A DNA stretch of 64,000 nt. Origin: a bacterium (GTDB taxonomy: Bacteria; UBP6; UBA1177). The stretch covers positions 55,253-119,252 of the forward strand of contig JAFQZM010000033.1 in NCBI GenBank assembly GCA_017405875.1. The letters are read 5' to 3'. This document shows, piece by piece, positions 7,673 through 17,305 of the stretch (the stretch's first letter is position 1; every line of letters starts with the position of its first letter). The position numbers were made by a program, and so were the translations under genes. The notes beneath the pieces were generated by a model. That model searched no databases, was not told the origin of the DNA, and was given only the letters and a program-made list of their open reading frames with translations.

Positions 7673-10108
7673 ATGAGCAGAAAACTCCAGACGTTGGAAG
7701 AACAGTACAATTCAAATCCCAATCTGCCGAATTTAATTGAATATCTCGAGGAGTGCAAACGCGAATCGGAGTGGGATACGATCATCAAAGTGACCGACAT
7801 AAGAAGCGGTTCCGAAACGCCGGAAGTTCATTTCTACCGCGGTATCGCACTCATAAATCTCGGCAAAAAACGCGAGGGAATAAAAGATCTGAAAATGGTC
7901 ATCGCCGCGAACCCGAATCACTTTGCGGCAAAACGCGAACTTGAAAAGTACGCCGACGACGAAGATGCCGAAACTTCCGACACGAAGGCGAACAAAACTG
8001 TGCGCGACATCGTCATCGTCAAACCGACGCTCGAAACGAACGAGCATTACAACAAGCTCAAACTCAGGAACTTTTTCATCGCGGTCGCTGCCGTTGCGCT
8101 GATAATCACGGGACTTTACTTCGCTTTGCAGGAAAATCCGGCGAAAAAATACGAAGAAATGCTCGAAAATCCGCTTGCAAGCTTCACATCGCTCTCTTTT
8201 GCGGACTATTCGGCATCGGTGCGCGAACTCAAACTTGCCGACATCCGCGAAGGAATGGGCGACAACATAAAAAAAGCGATTCTCTGGACGTACGCTCTCG
8301 GAATTTTGGATTTTCACATCACTCCCGATTTCGAGGATAGCGACGTTCCGCAGTTCAGAATCTATTCGACTCTCGTGTCGGACAAAGGAAAAGAGCTCAC
8401 TCAGCTTGTAGATTCGATTGAAAACCGCGTTCCGCCGGTCGATACCGAATATTTTCACAAACTCGATTTCGAATATCCTGCAACGAAGCAGAAAATAGCG
8501 GTTTTAGAACTCGATATTCCCGAAAAAATCGAAAAATCGAACCTCCGCGAAAGTTTTTATACCGCGCTTATGCTTTTCAGACAGAACAAATTTCAGGAGG
8601 CGGCAGAACTCAACGGCAGAATTCTTGAAGCCTTTCCGCATTACGAACTTTCGCAGAAACTTAAAGTGATGATAAGCTCCAAAGCGGCTATTGCTGCGGA
8701 AAAAGAACTCGAAAGCGCGCCGCACGATCTCGCGATTTTAGACAACTGGAAGAATCTGAGTCAGGAAAGATACTTCTTCGGCGAAGCAAAGATCCTGCTC
8801 GGCAAGGCGATGAAAGACGAACAAGTGGTCGTTGACGGCTTCTATTCGGTCTGTCCCGGAAGGACTTTCTGCCGCGATATCGCACGTGATTTTATCAAAA
8901 CGAATCCGAATGAAGCGTACCGCATGGCGCTTTACATGAAGGAAAAGAAAGATACTGCCCGCGACGGTGAAGATATCAAACTGGTTCTCGAAGCGAGCCT
9001 CGAAAACAACGACTACAGCAACTGCTACTTCGCATACCACGAGCTTCAGCAGTTCTTTCCAGAGAGCGTTAACAGCGACATTTTTGCCGCGGGAGCTTTA
9101 TGCAGCGAGAAAAACGGCTATTTCGAAGAGGCTGTTGCCGCTTATGAAGAGATCAACGAAAAAGACAAAAATGACGATATCACCGCAAAGATCCTCAGCA
9201 TGAAATACCGCCTCACGAATGAGGAACTTTACCTGAACCAGCTCAAGGGACTTGTCGAAAAAAATCCTGAAAACTTAGAGATGCTTTACGCGTTTTTCGA
9301 TGTTCTCTCGCATAAAAACGATATTCCCGAAGTGATAAAACTGCTCGAAAAGATATACTCTCTCGAAAAAGCAGAAAATAAAATGAACGTGATAAACGAG
9401 TTCCTTAAATTCGGTGCGGTTTATCAGGCTGTAACAACTCTGGAAAAGCTCGACACGAAGGAAGCGCGGGCAAAACTAAACGAAATCTACAACCGTTACA
9501 TGCTTTTCGACAAAGCCGATTCGTACCTGGAACTCGGCAAAAACAACGATCCGCTCTGGATTGCACTGCGCGAGCAGATAAAAATGAAAGATGCGGGAGA
9601 ACTTGAGATCGTTTCGAAAGAGACCGACAAACTAATGAGTTCGCTTCAGCACTGCGAACCGGCACTCCTCTATCTCAAAGCCGAGATTTACCGAAGTCAG
9701 GGCGACAAACAGCGCACTTTCGCAACAATCGACGCAATGCTCGAATGCAACAGATTCTACCTTCCGGCGCTCGCTTTTGCTTCGGAAATAACCTACTATC
9801 AGGGCGATCTGACCAAGGCGAAAAACGGGCTCAACTACATTCTGGAAAATGAAAAATTCCTCTCACCGGGCACGCTGATTCTGCATAACTACCTGATTTT
9901 ACTCAATGCTGAAATCATGGTGAACGAAGGTCAGGAAAACAAAATCGTCGCATATCTGCAGAAAAATCTCGACAAAAAGCAGCCTTTCGGTCAGCGCGAA
10001 GTCGAGATAATCACCGACATAACGGAAAAACTCAAAGATTCCAAGCAGAAAGCATTAAAAAAGTTCCTTTTTAAAAATTATAAATTTTCAGTTCCCTTTG
10101 AAAAGTGA
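7673..10108 (+). CDS. Membrane-anchored tetratricopeptide-repeat protein, function unknown
   Basis: The ATG at 7673 has AGGAGG five bases upstream, giving 811 residues. The N-terminal about 100 residues contain TPR-like helices (EVHFYRGIALINLGKKREG followed by an ANPNHFAAKREL helix). A charged linker leads to one membrane span at about residues 132-152, so the N-terminal TPRs are probably cytoplasmic and the remaining about 650 residues extracytoplasmic. The large C-terminal part is helical, with further degenerate repeats such as the segments around FEEAVAAYEEINEKDKND. No enzymatic motif was seen. leuS follows after 12 bp and is probably cotranscribed. It is likely a scaffold or assembly protein. 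Confidence 0.8.
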   Translation: MSRKLQTLEEQYNSNPNLPNLIEYLEECKRESEWDTIIKVTDIRSGSETPEVHFYRGIALINLGKKREGIKDLKMVIAANPNHFAAKRELEKYADDEDAETSDTKANKTVRDIVIVKPTLETNEHYNKLKLRNFFIAVAAVALIITGLYFALQENPAKKYEEMLENPLASFTSLSFADYSASVRELKLADIREGMGDNIKKAILWTYALGILDFHITPDFEDSDVPQFRIYSTLVSDKGKELTQLVDSIENRVPPVDTEYFHKLDFEYPATKQKIAVLELDIPEKIEKSNLRESFYTALMLFRQNKFQEAAELNGRILEAFPHYELSQKLKVMISSKAAIAAEKELESAPHDLAILDNWKNLSQERYFFGEAKILLGKAMKDEQVVVDGFYSVCPGRTFCRDIARDFIKTNPNEAYRMALYMKEKKDTARDGEDIKLVLEASLENNDYSNCYFAYHELQQFFPESVNSDIFAAGALCSEKNGYFEEAVAAYEEINEKDKNDDITAKILSMKYRLTNEELYLNQLKGLVEKNPENLEMLYAFFDVLSHKNDIPEVIKLLEKIYSLEKAENKMNVINEFLKFGAVYQAVTTLEKLDTKEARAKLNEIYNRYMLFDKADSYLELGKNNDPLWIALREQIKMKDAGELEIVSKETDKLMSSLQHCEPALLYLKAEIYRSQGDKQRTFATIDAMLECNRFYLPALAFASEITYYQGDLTKAKNGLNYILENEKFLSPGTLILHNYLILLNAEIMVNEGQENKIVAYLQKNLDKKQPFGQREVEIITDITEKLKDSKQKALKKFLFKNYKFSVPFEK

Positions 10109-10120
10109 TTTGGAGGTACC

Positions 10121-12667
10121 ATGCTTTACGAACACAAGAAAATAGAGCCGAAATGGCAGAAAAAGTGGAGAGAATCGGGCGTTTTCGAATATAAAGGCTC
10201 GACCGATCCGCGTCCTAAATACTACATGCTCGAGATGTTCCCCTACCCGTCGGGCAGACTTCACATGGGGCACGTCAGAAACTATTCGATAGGCGATGTC
10301 GTTGCGAGATACTACTTCAGAAAAGGCTTCAACGTCCTTCATCCGATAGGCTGGGACTCGTTCGGACTTCCCGCTGAAAACGCAGCGATCGAAAACAAGA
10401 TTCCGCCGGCAAAGTGGACTTACGCAAATATCGACAACATGCGCGAACGTTTTCACCAGCTCGGTTTCAGCTATGACTGGAGCCGCGAAGTCGCGACCTG
10501 CAAGGCTGACTACTACCGCTGGGAACAGAGATTTTTCATCGAAATGTTCAACCGCGGACTGGTTTACAAAAAGAACAACGAGGTCAACTGGTGCCCGAAA
10601 TGCAACACCGTTTTAGCAAACGAACAGGTTGAAAACGGCGTCTGCTGGAGACACGGCTGTCAGGTCGAAAAACGCAAAATCGAGCAGTGGTACTTCAAAA
10701 TCACGAACTATGCGCAGGAACTTCTTGACTGCTTAGATGAACTCAAAGGCTGGCCTGACAACGTAAAAGAGATGCAGCGCAACTGGATCGGCAGAAGCGT
10801 CGGAACCTACGTTGATTTCAAATTTGCCGACAGCGACGAAACGGCGACAGTCTTTACGACCCGTCCCGACACGCTCATGGGCGTAACTTTCGTCAGCATG
10901 GCAGTCGAACACGAGTTTACGGCAAAATTTCTGGAAGAGGCTCCCAACCGCGCCGAGATGCAGGCATTTATCGACGAGGTCAAGCGTCTGCACCTTGAGA
11001 CACGCGATGAAAACTACGAAAAGAAGGGATTCTTCACGGGCAAATATCTGATCCATCCGCTCACTGGCGAAAAAGTTCCGCTTTACTTCGCAAATTTCGT
11101 TCTTGCAGGCTACGGAACAGGTATCGTCATGGCGGTTCCGTCACACGACCAGCGCGATTTCGACTTTGCCAAAAAGTATAATCTTCCCGTCAAAGTCGTC
11201 ATCAAACCTAAAGATAGAGACCTTGAACTGCCGCTTACCGAGGCTTACACCGAACCCGGCGTTCTTGTAAACAGCGGAATATTCGACGGAATCGATTCGA
11301 TCGAAGCGAAAAAAGTGATCAGCGACCACGTCATCAAAGAGGGAAAAGGAAGAATCGGCATAAACTACAGGCTTAGAGACTGGGGCATAAGCAGACAAAG
11401 ATACTGGGGCGCACCGATCCCGATGATAAACTGCCCGAAATGCGGCACGGTTCCTGAAAAAATCGAGAATCTTCCAGTCAGACTTCCGGAAAACGTCGAA
11501 TTTACAGGCGTTACGAGCCCGCTCAAGGATATGCCCGAATTTTACGAAACGACTTGCCCGATCTGCGGCGGCAAGGCAACGAGAGAGACCGACACGATGG
11601 ATACCTTCGTCGAAAGTTCGTGGTATCACATCAAATACTGCGATCCGAGAAGCGAGAACGAGCCTTTCTCACGCAGGGAAGTCGATCACGCAATGCCGGT
11701 AGACCAGTATATCGGCGGAGTCGAACACGCCGTAATGCACCTGCTCTACACACGTTTCTTCACGAAAGTGTTAGCAGATTTGGGCTATATCGGATTCCGT
11801 GAGCCGGTTAAGAACCTTCTTACGCAGGGCATGGTCTGCATGGAATCTTACTCCAATGATTCCGGATACTTATACCCTGATGAAGTTTATAAGAAAGACG
11901 GAAAATACTACACTATTTCCGATGATTCTCCTGTAAATGTCGGCAGAGTCGAAAAGATGAGCAAATCGAAGAAAAACGTCGTTGATCCGCTCGTTCTCAT
12001 CGACAAATACGGCGCCGACACCGCAAGACTTTTCGTTCTCTTTGCAGCTCCGCCCGAAAAAGATCTCGAATGGTCTGAAGAAGGAGTCGAAGGCTGCAGC
12101 AGATTCCTCTCAAGGATCTGGAACATCGTCACCGCAAACGAAGAGCTTATCAGAAACTTTGCTGATCCGGAAAACGCTGAGGGAAACGGCAAGGATCTCT
12201 GGGCGAAAACGCACGAAACAATCAAGAAAGTCGGCGACGAGATCGAAAGATTCCACTTCAATACCGCTATCAGCGCAATCATGGAACTTGTCAACGCGGC
12301 ATACAAACTTAAGCCTGAAACCGACATCGAAAAAGCGGTTCTTGCTCAGGCTCTGCGCTCGATAATCCTTCTTCTCAACCCGTTTGCGCCGCATATCACC
12401 GAAGAACTTGCCGAAATCTGCGGAATGAAGGCAGTCACCGAAACTCCGTTCCCGACAGTCGATGAAAACGCTCTAGTCAAAGACGAAATCCTTGTCGTCG
12501 TTCAGGTAAACGGCAAACTCCGCGACAAGATGAACTTCCCCGCAAACGTCACCGCGGCGGAAGTCGAAGCAGCAGTCAGAGCGAAAGACTACTCCAAATT
12601 CCTCAAATCAGGCGAAATCAAAAAAGTAGTCTACATCCCTGGAAAACTCGTTAACGTAGTCGGATAA
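10121..12667 (+). CDS. leuS: Leucyl-tRNA synthetase
   Basis: Charges tRNA-Leu with leucine in the cytoplasm. GGAGG precedes the ATG at 10121. The class I signatures are HMGH at residues 48-51 (after PYPSGR) and KMSKS about residue 610. Zinc-type Cys clusters are visible in WCPKCNTVLANEQVENGVCWR and in CPKCGTVPEK/CPICGG, and the CP1 editing domain contains TTRPDTLMGVTF. Length of 848 residues is normal for bacterial LeuS. A dyad repeat follows the stop codon. Confidence 0.97.
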   Translation: MLYEHKKIEPKWQKKWRESGVFEYKGSTDPRPKYYMLEMFPYPSGRLHMGHVRNYSIGDVVARYYFRKGFNVLHPIGWDSFGLPAENAAIENKIPPAKWTYANIDNMRERFHQLGFSYDWSREVATCKADYYRWEQRFFIEMFNRGLVYKKNNEVNWCPKCNTVLANEQVENGVCWRHGCQVEKRKIEQWYFKITNYAQELLDCLDELKGWPDNVKEMQRNWIGRSVGTYVDFKFADSDETATVFTTRPDTLMGVTFVSMAVEHEFTAKFLEEAPNRAEMQAFIDEVKRLHLETRDENYEKKGFFTGKYLIHPLTGEKVPLYFANFVLAGYGTGIVMAVPSHDQRDFDFAKKYNLPVKVVIKPKDRDLELPLTEAYTEPGVLVNSGIFDGIDSIEAKKVISDHVIKEGKGRIGINYRLRDWGISRQRYWGAPIPMINCPKCGTVPEKIENLPVRLPENVEFTGVTSPLKDMPEFYETTCPICGGKATRETDTMDTFVESSWYHIKYCDPRSENEPFSRREVDHAMPVDQYIGGVEHAVMHLLYTRFFTKVLADLGYIGFREPVKNLLTQGMVCMESYSNDSGYLYPDEVYKKDGKYYTISDDSPVNVGRVEKMSKSKKNVVDPLVLIDKYGADTARLFVLFAAPPEKDLEWSEEGVEGCSRFLSRIWNIVTANEELIRNFADPENAEGNGKDLWAKTHETIKKVGDEIERFHFNTAISAIMELVNAAYKLKPETDIEKAVLAQALRSIILLLNPFAPHITEELAEICGMKAVTETPFPTVDENALVKDEILVVVQVNGKLRDKMNFPANVTAAEVEAAVRAKDYSKFLKSGEIKKVVYIPGKLVNVVG

Positions 12668-12670
12668 CAT

Positions 12671-12717
12671 TTCGACAGGCTCAATGACCGGTTGATATGG
12701 TTCCTGAGCTTGTCGAA
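12671..12717. repeat. Dyad repeat between convergent leuS and HAD gene, likely bidirectional terminator
   Basis: The arms TTCGACAGGCTCA and TGAGCTTGTCGAA pair over 13 positions with one G-U wobble, and acc/ggt can extend the stem. The segment lies three bases after the leuS stop and just beyond the end of the oppositely oriented HAD gene. Similar TTCGACAGGCTCA dyads occur as dispersed intergenic repeats in many bacteria. No long T-run follows, so termination is inferred from placement. Confidence 0.6.
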
Positions 12718-12738
12718 GGAATCATTGCCAAACTTTGA

Positions 12739-13395
12739 TTAATTTTTATCAGCCAATTCAAGAAGTTCTTTCGGTTCAGTAATAAGAATGTCTGCTCCCA
12801 GAGCGACTAAATCCTCTTTTCTGCCGAAGCCCCAGAGACAACCGACCGAAGTGATTCCCGCATTTTTCGCAGTAAGGATATCTGCTTTCATGTCCCCGGC
12901 ATAAACAGTCTGAGAAAGAGGAACTTTTGTAATTTCGGCAATTTCGAAAATCCCGTCGGGCGCCGGTTTGAGCGGAATTCCCTTACGCTCACCCAAGATC
13001 GCGTCAAAGTGAAATTCTCCGAGAATGGTTTCAGCGTTGAGCAGCGCGTATTTGTGTTCCTTGTTAGTAAGGACCGAGATTTTTACTCCTCTTTCGACAA
13101 GCCCGGAAAGCGTCTCGCGGATTCCCGGAAACGGCGGGATCGTGCCTACCCCTTTTTCGTGGTAAAGATCCAAAACTTCGGGAAGAAGAGCGCTTACCAC
13201 ATCTTCTGAAGTTCCCTTTGGAAGGGCGCGGCGCATAAGCATCCTCATTCCGTCACCCACAAAACCTTTGTATTCTTCAATCGTATGCGTCGGGAAACCG
13301 TGTTTATGCAACACTTCGTTGTTTGTTCTCGAAATGATGTCGAGAGTGTCGAGCAGCGTTCCGTCCATATCGAAAATGATTGATTGAATCTTCAT
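12739..13395 (-). CDS. HAD-superfamily hydrolase, phosphoglycolate-phosphatase-like
   Basis: Haloacid-dehalogenase fold phosphatase of 218 residues. GGAGGAGCA immediately before the ATG at 13395 fixes the start at MKIQSIIFDMDGTLL. Motif I is FDMDGTLLDT (nucleophile Asp and general acid Asp). The cap domain follows. Motif II is the segment ISVLTNKEHK, and motif IV is VYAGDMKADILTAKNAG. The family includes Gph, which removes the phosphate of 2-phosphoglycolate formed in DNA repair, but many paralogues have other substrates, so no gene symbol is given. It is monocistronic and convergent with leuS. Confidence 0.85.
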   Translation of the reverse strand: MKIQSIIFDMDGTLLDTLDIISRTNNEVLHKHGFPTHTIEEYKGFVGDGMRMLMRRALPKGTSEDVVSALLPEVLDLYHEKGVGTIPPFPGIRETLSGLVERGVKISVLTNKEHKYALLNAETILGEFHFDAILGERKGIPLKPAPDGIFEIAEITKVPLSQTVYAGDMKADILTAKNAGITSVGCLWGFGRKEDLVALGADILITEPKELLELADKN

Positions 13396-13434
13396 TGCTC
13401 CTCCTGTTTTGGCGCGCATCTTGGCGGCGCAACA

Positions 13435-13470
13435 CTAAGGACCTTAAGGACTTTAAGAACCCTAAGGACC
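13435..13470. repeat. Four tandem 9-bp units, consensus (C/T)TAAGGACC
   Basis: Units at 13435, 13444, 13453 and 13462 read ctaaggacc, ttaaggact, ttaagaacc and ctaaggacc; a degenerate fifth unit follows. The array lies between the divergent HAD gene and radC. No coding or hairpin role is evident; it looks like a simple intergenic repeat. Confidence 0.75.
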
Positions 13471-13576
13471 TTAACGATACGTCGCCCAAACTACTGATTT
13501 TAGGCTGGAAAGCAAGAGAAAGAGTTTGTTATTCAGTTTTTCCAAAAATTTTCTTTAATAGCGGAAAATTTTCATC

Positions 13577-13605
13577 TTGACTTTCAATTTATTCTAATTT
13601 AAATT
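13577..13605 (+). promoter_or_regulatory. Promoter of radC
   Basis: TTGACT, 17 bp, TAAATT, about 17 bp before the ATG at 13623. The untranslated leader would be very short but still holds the GAGGTG ribosome binding site. Confidence 0.5.
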
Positions 13606-13622
13606 CCAAAAGCGAGGTGATT

Positions 13623-14294
13623 ATGAAACAGATAAAGGATCTTTACGAAAAGGATAAACCGAGAGAAAAGCTGATTTTAAAAGGGGTTTCGGCGCTCTCA
13701 AACCGCGAACTTGTGGCACTCATTTTCGGCAGCGGCGGCAAGGACCATCCGCTTATGACTATTTCAAAAGAGATCGAAACTCTGCTTGAAAAGGAAAAGC
13801 TTGAAGCACTTGATATGAGAAAACTTTCTGAAATCCCGGGTGTTGGCACATCCAAGGCGTGCCAGATTTTAGCTGCGTTCGAACTTGCGAAACGTTTTTA
13901 CATTGAAAGTGAAAAGCCCCTCATCAAAACTCCGCAAGACATTCTTCCGCTTCTAAAGGACTATGCCGAAAAGAAGCAGGAGCATTTTCTGACAATCACT
14001 CTCGACGGCTCGAGACGGGTGATAAACGTCCATCTCACATTCATCGGAACTCTTAACTATGCGCCTCTCCACCCGCGTGAAGTTTTTGCCGCCGCCTGCA
14101 CCGATCACGCCGCTTCGATAATCGTGGCGCACAACCATCCGTCAGGCACTCTGACGCCATCAGATGAAGACAGAGTCATGACAAAACGGCTTCGAGAGGC
14201 TGGCTTTATGATGGGGATCGAACTTTTGGATCACATAATTTTTACGAAAGGAAGCGGATTTTTTTCTTTTGCGGGAAACGGATTTTTGGACTAA
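13623..14294 (+). CDS. radC: RadC/UPF0758 family protein
   Basis: Contains a helix-hairpin-helix region (LSEIPGVGTSKACQILAAFELAKR) followed by a JAMM metalloprotease-like domain with the signature HNHPSGTLTPSDED. The protein has 223 residues from the ATG at 13623, which has GAGGTG just upstream; the GTG at 13617 lies within that site. RadC is widely annotated as a DNA-repair protein, but its biochemical function is not established. The stop codon overlaps that of the convergent purL by four bases (CTAA at 14291-14294), leaving no room for a terminator. Confidence 0.92.
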   Translation: MKQIKDLYEKDKPREKLILKGVSALSNRELVALIFGSGGKDHPLMTISKEIETLLEKEKLEALDMRKLSEIPGVGTSKACQILAAFELAKRFYIESEKPLIKTPQDILPLLKDYAEKKQEHFLTITLDGSRRVINVHLTFIGTLNYAPLHPREVFAAACTDHAASIIVAHNHPSGTLTPSDEDRVMTKRLREAGFMMGIELLDHIIFTKGSGFFSFAGNGFLD

Positions 14295-17200
14295 TGCATC
14301 TTGTTCATAAGACCTTTCCAGCTCTTTTTGAGCTCTTCGATATCGAGGTCTACAACGCTTTCGTCCTTAAGACCGCTTATTTTGAGGAATGTTCCTGAGG
14401 TTACTTCACCGATTTCGCTGCATTCGCACTCTTTCATGGCTTCCTTGAAGGCATCGGCGTTTTCAGGTTTTACCGAAACTAAGATTCGGCCGTTAGATTC
14501 ACTGAAAAGGAGGGTGTCGTTTCTTGTGACGTCGCTCGATTTTATCATTTTCTTGAGGTCTACTTTCGCGCCGAAGCCGCCGGAGAATGCCGATTCGGCA
14601 ACTGCAATCGCAAAACCGCCGTCGGAAAGGTCGTGAGCGCTTGCTACAAGCTCACGCTTCATTGCTTCATGCAGAGCGCGGTAGCTTTTCATGAACTTCG
14701 CCGAATCGACTTTTGGAACGAAACCTTCGTGTTTTATGCCGTGGTAGAGGTAGTATTCGCTGCCGCCGAGTTCGTCTTTCGTTTCGCCGATGAGGAAAAT
14801 TCTGTCGTTTTCGTGTTTGAAATCCATCGTGACCATCTTTTCAACGTCGTCCATCTTTGAAATGAGTGTGAAAAGAAGTGTCGGCGGGATCGAAATCTTG
14901 TTTTTGCCGCTGCCGTAGTCGTTGTGCATGCTGTCTTTGCCGCTGATGAGCGGAATTCCGTATTCGGTGCAGTATTTGTAAAGCGCTTTGTTGGAGCGGA
15001 CAAGCTGAGCCAGTTTTGCCTTTCCGTCGTCATTCTTTTCGGCGTCGTAAATCGGATCGGGCCAGCAGAAGTTGTCGAGACCGCTCATGAAATCGGGGTC
15101 TGCACCGACGCATACCGCGTTTCTGACACCTTCGTCGATTACGCTTGCCGTCATGTGAAAGCAGTCGATATCGCTGAACGAAGGCTTGATTCCGTGCGAA
15201 ACGACGATCGCGTTTTTCTTGAAGGGAGAAACTCTGAGAACGCCCGCATCGCTCGGTCCGTCGTGTTCGGCTCCGCAGAAAGGCTTGCCTGCGCTTCTTC
15301 CCTGAACTTCGTGGTCGTATTGTCTTACCCAGTCCTCTTTAGACGCGATGTTGACACGTCCTATCATATCGAGCAGAGTGTGGTTGAGATTGCTCTTTTC
15401 AGCCGGAATGAACTCTTTTTCGGGCTGTTTTTCGCGGAAATTCCAAACCGCTTCCAGGTGATATTTCGGGTTTCCCTTGTGCAGGAATTCCATTTCAAGG
15501 TAAGCAGCGCGGATGTCGTTGTAGTAGATTTCAAGATAACCGGTGTTCGTGTATTCGCCGACGATCGTTATTTCGACTTCGTGGATGTCCGCAATTTTCT
15601 TGAGTTCTTCGTATTTTTCTTTCGGAACTGAAAGAGTCATGCGCTCCTGAGCTTCCGAAATGAAGATTTCCCACGGCTGCAGGCCCTGATATTTGAGCGG
15701 AACTTTTTCAAGGTTTATTCTCGCGCCGCCTGTATCCTGCGCCATTTCGCCTACGCTCGAGCTGAGTCCGCCCGCGCCGTTATCGGTAATAGCGTTGAAA
15801 AGGTCTTTGTCGCGCGCTTCGAGAATGAAATCCAGCATTCTTTTCTGAACGATCGCGTCACCGATCTGAACTGCCGTGACGGGGCTTCCTTCGTGAAGTT
15901 CCTCGCTGCTGAAGGTCGCGCCGTGGATGCCGTCTTTTCCGACTCTGCCGCCCGACATGACGATGAGATCACCTGCTTTAGCCTCTTTTTTCCAGGAGGG
16001 TTTGCCGTTGAGTTCCATCGGCATGAGTCCGCCCGTTCCGCAGAAGACTAAAGGTTTGCCGAGGTATCTGTTGTCGAAGTAGATGGAGCCGTTTACTACC
16101 GGAATTCCGCTTTCGTTGCCGCCGTCTTTGACGCCTCTGTGGACACCTCTGAAAATCCTGCCGGGATGGAGAAGTTTTTCAGGGATCTCACCGCGGAAGA
16201 ACGGGCTTGCAAAGCAGAAAACATCGGTATTAAGTATCGGTTTCGCGCCCATTCCGCAGCCGATGATGTCGCGGTTTACGCCGACGATTCCGGTGAGTGC
16301 GCCGCCGTACGGGTCAAGTGCGCTCGGAGAGTTGTGGGTCTCGACCTTCATCGCAAAAAGTGTGTCGTCGTCGATCTGGACGATGCCGGCATTGTCGTCG
16401 AAGACTGATTTTATCCACGGTTTGCTCTCAAGCATATCCATCGTCGTCTTTTTGATGCACGATTTGTAGAGCGAGTGAATCTCCTCATTTTTCTCTGCGT
16501 TTTTGTCTTCGTATCTGATATCTGCCGCAAAAATTTTGTGTTTGCAGTGTTCGCTCCAGGTCTGCGCGAAAACTTCGACTTCGCAGTCGGTAGCTTCAGC
16601 CGACATTCCGTGAGCAATTCTCTCTTTGATGACGTCTTCGCGTCTGAAATAGTCGCGTATCGCCTTCATTTCATCGATATTGAGTGCCAGAACGCGCGAT
16701 TTTGAAATCTTCATCAGGTCTTCGTCAGAAACGTCGAGCGCCATTTTTTCAACGGTCGGAGCAGTTTTGTCAACGACTCTCGGAACAGCGTTGCCTATTC
16801 TCTGCCCTTTCGCCCACTGTTTCGCGCTGAGTATCGAATAGCGCTGGATGACACCGTTTGCAAGCAGGTCCGACGCGATTTTTTTGATCTCGTCTTCGCT
16901 GATTTTTCCGCTTATGAGATACTTTCTGCCGGAGAAGACCATGTCGTTTTCACCGATGTGGCCGAGGAATGTCTTGAGTCCCCAGAGAGCCGTTTTTCCT
17001 TCGTTGTCGGTAACACCCGGAAGGTAGCCCGTCTCGACGATCCAGTCGAAAGAGTAGTTGTCTGCCAGAACTTCGCGCGTTTCGAAAACTTCGGTTATCG
17101 GATCTGCAAGAACTTCCGACGCAAACGCCGCAACCTGCTGCTGAGTCACATCCTCGCAGTCGATGAGATATACCTTGAGCATCTTGACATCGGTGACCGT

Positions 17201-17296
17201 TTTGATTCCGAGATCTGTCTCGATCCTTCTTTTCCAAGTCAAACCCTGAGCGTCCTTCACATCTTCGTTCAAACCGACTTCAACTCTGAAAACCAT
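14291..17296 (-). CDS. purL: Phosphoribosylformylglycinamidine synthase, PurS-PurL fusion
   Basis: Fourth step of purine synthesis: ATP- and glutamine-dependent conversion of FGAR to FGAM. AGGAGG precedes the ATG at 17296; the product has 1001 residues. The N-terminal about 170 residues look like a duplicated PurS-type domain (first copy includes KVYLIDCEDVTQQQVAAFASEV). The catalytic AIRS-like halves follow, with VETHNSPSALDPYGGA, VGKDGIHGATFSSEELHEGS, ISEAQERMTLSVP and HDLSDGGFAIAVAESAF. No C-terminal glutaminase domain follows the last AIRS segment, so a separate PurQ must supply ammonia. It is downstream of rpoN-ptsN and likely read with them. Confidence 0.95.
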   Translation of the reverse strand: MVFRVEVGLNEDVKDAQGLTWKRRIETDLGIKTVTDVKMLKVYLIDCEDVTQQQVAAFASEVLADPITEVFETREVLADNYSFDWIVETGYLPGVTDNEGKTALWGLKTFLGHIGENDMVFSGRKYLISGKISEDEIKKIASDLLANGVIQRYSILSAKQWAKGQRIGNAVPRVVDKTAPTVEKMALDVSDEDLMKISKSRVLALNIDEMKAIRDYFRREDVIKERIAHGMSAEATDCEVEVFAQTWSEHCKHKIFAADIRYEDKNAEKNEEIHSLYKSCIKKTTMDMLESKPWIKSVFDDNAGIVQIDDDTLFAMKVETHNSPSALDPYGGALTGIVGVNRDIIGCGMGAKPILNTDVFCFASPFFRGEIPEKLLHPGRIFRGVHRGVKDGGNESGIPVVNGSIYFDNRYLGKPLVFCGTGGLMPMELNGKPSWKKEAKAGDLIVMSGGRVGKDGIHGATFSSEELHEGSPVTAVQIGDAIVQKRMLDFILEARDKDLFNAITDNGAGGLSSSVGEMAQDTGGARINLEKVPLKYQGLQPWEIFISEAQERMTLSVPKEKYEELKKIADIHEVEITIVGEYTNTGYLEIYYNDIRAAYLEMEFLHKGNPKYHLEAVWNFREKQPEKEFIPAEKSNLNHTLLDMIGRVNIASKEDWVRQYDHEVQGRSAGKPFCGAEHDGPSDAGVLRVSPFKKNAIVVSHGIKPSFSDIDCFHMTASVIDEGVRNAVCVGADPDFMSGLDNFCWPDPIYDAEKNDDGKAKLAQLVRSNKALYKYCTEYGIPLISGKDSMHNDYGSGKNKISIPPTLLFTLISKMDDVEKMVTMDFKHENDRIFLIGETKDELGGSEYYLYHGIKHEGFVPKVDSAKFMKSYRALHEAMKRELVASAHDLSDGGFAIAVAESAFSGGFGAKVDLKKMIKSSDVTRNDTLLFSESNGRILVSVKPENADAFKEAMKECECSEIGEVTSGTFLKISGLKDESVVDLDIEELKKSWKGLMNKMH

Positions 17297-17305
17297 AATT
17301 TCCTC

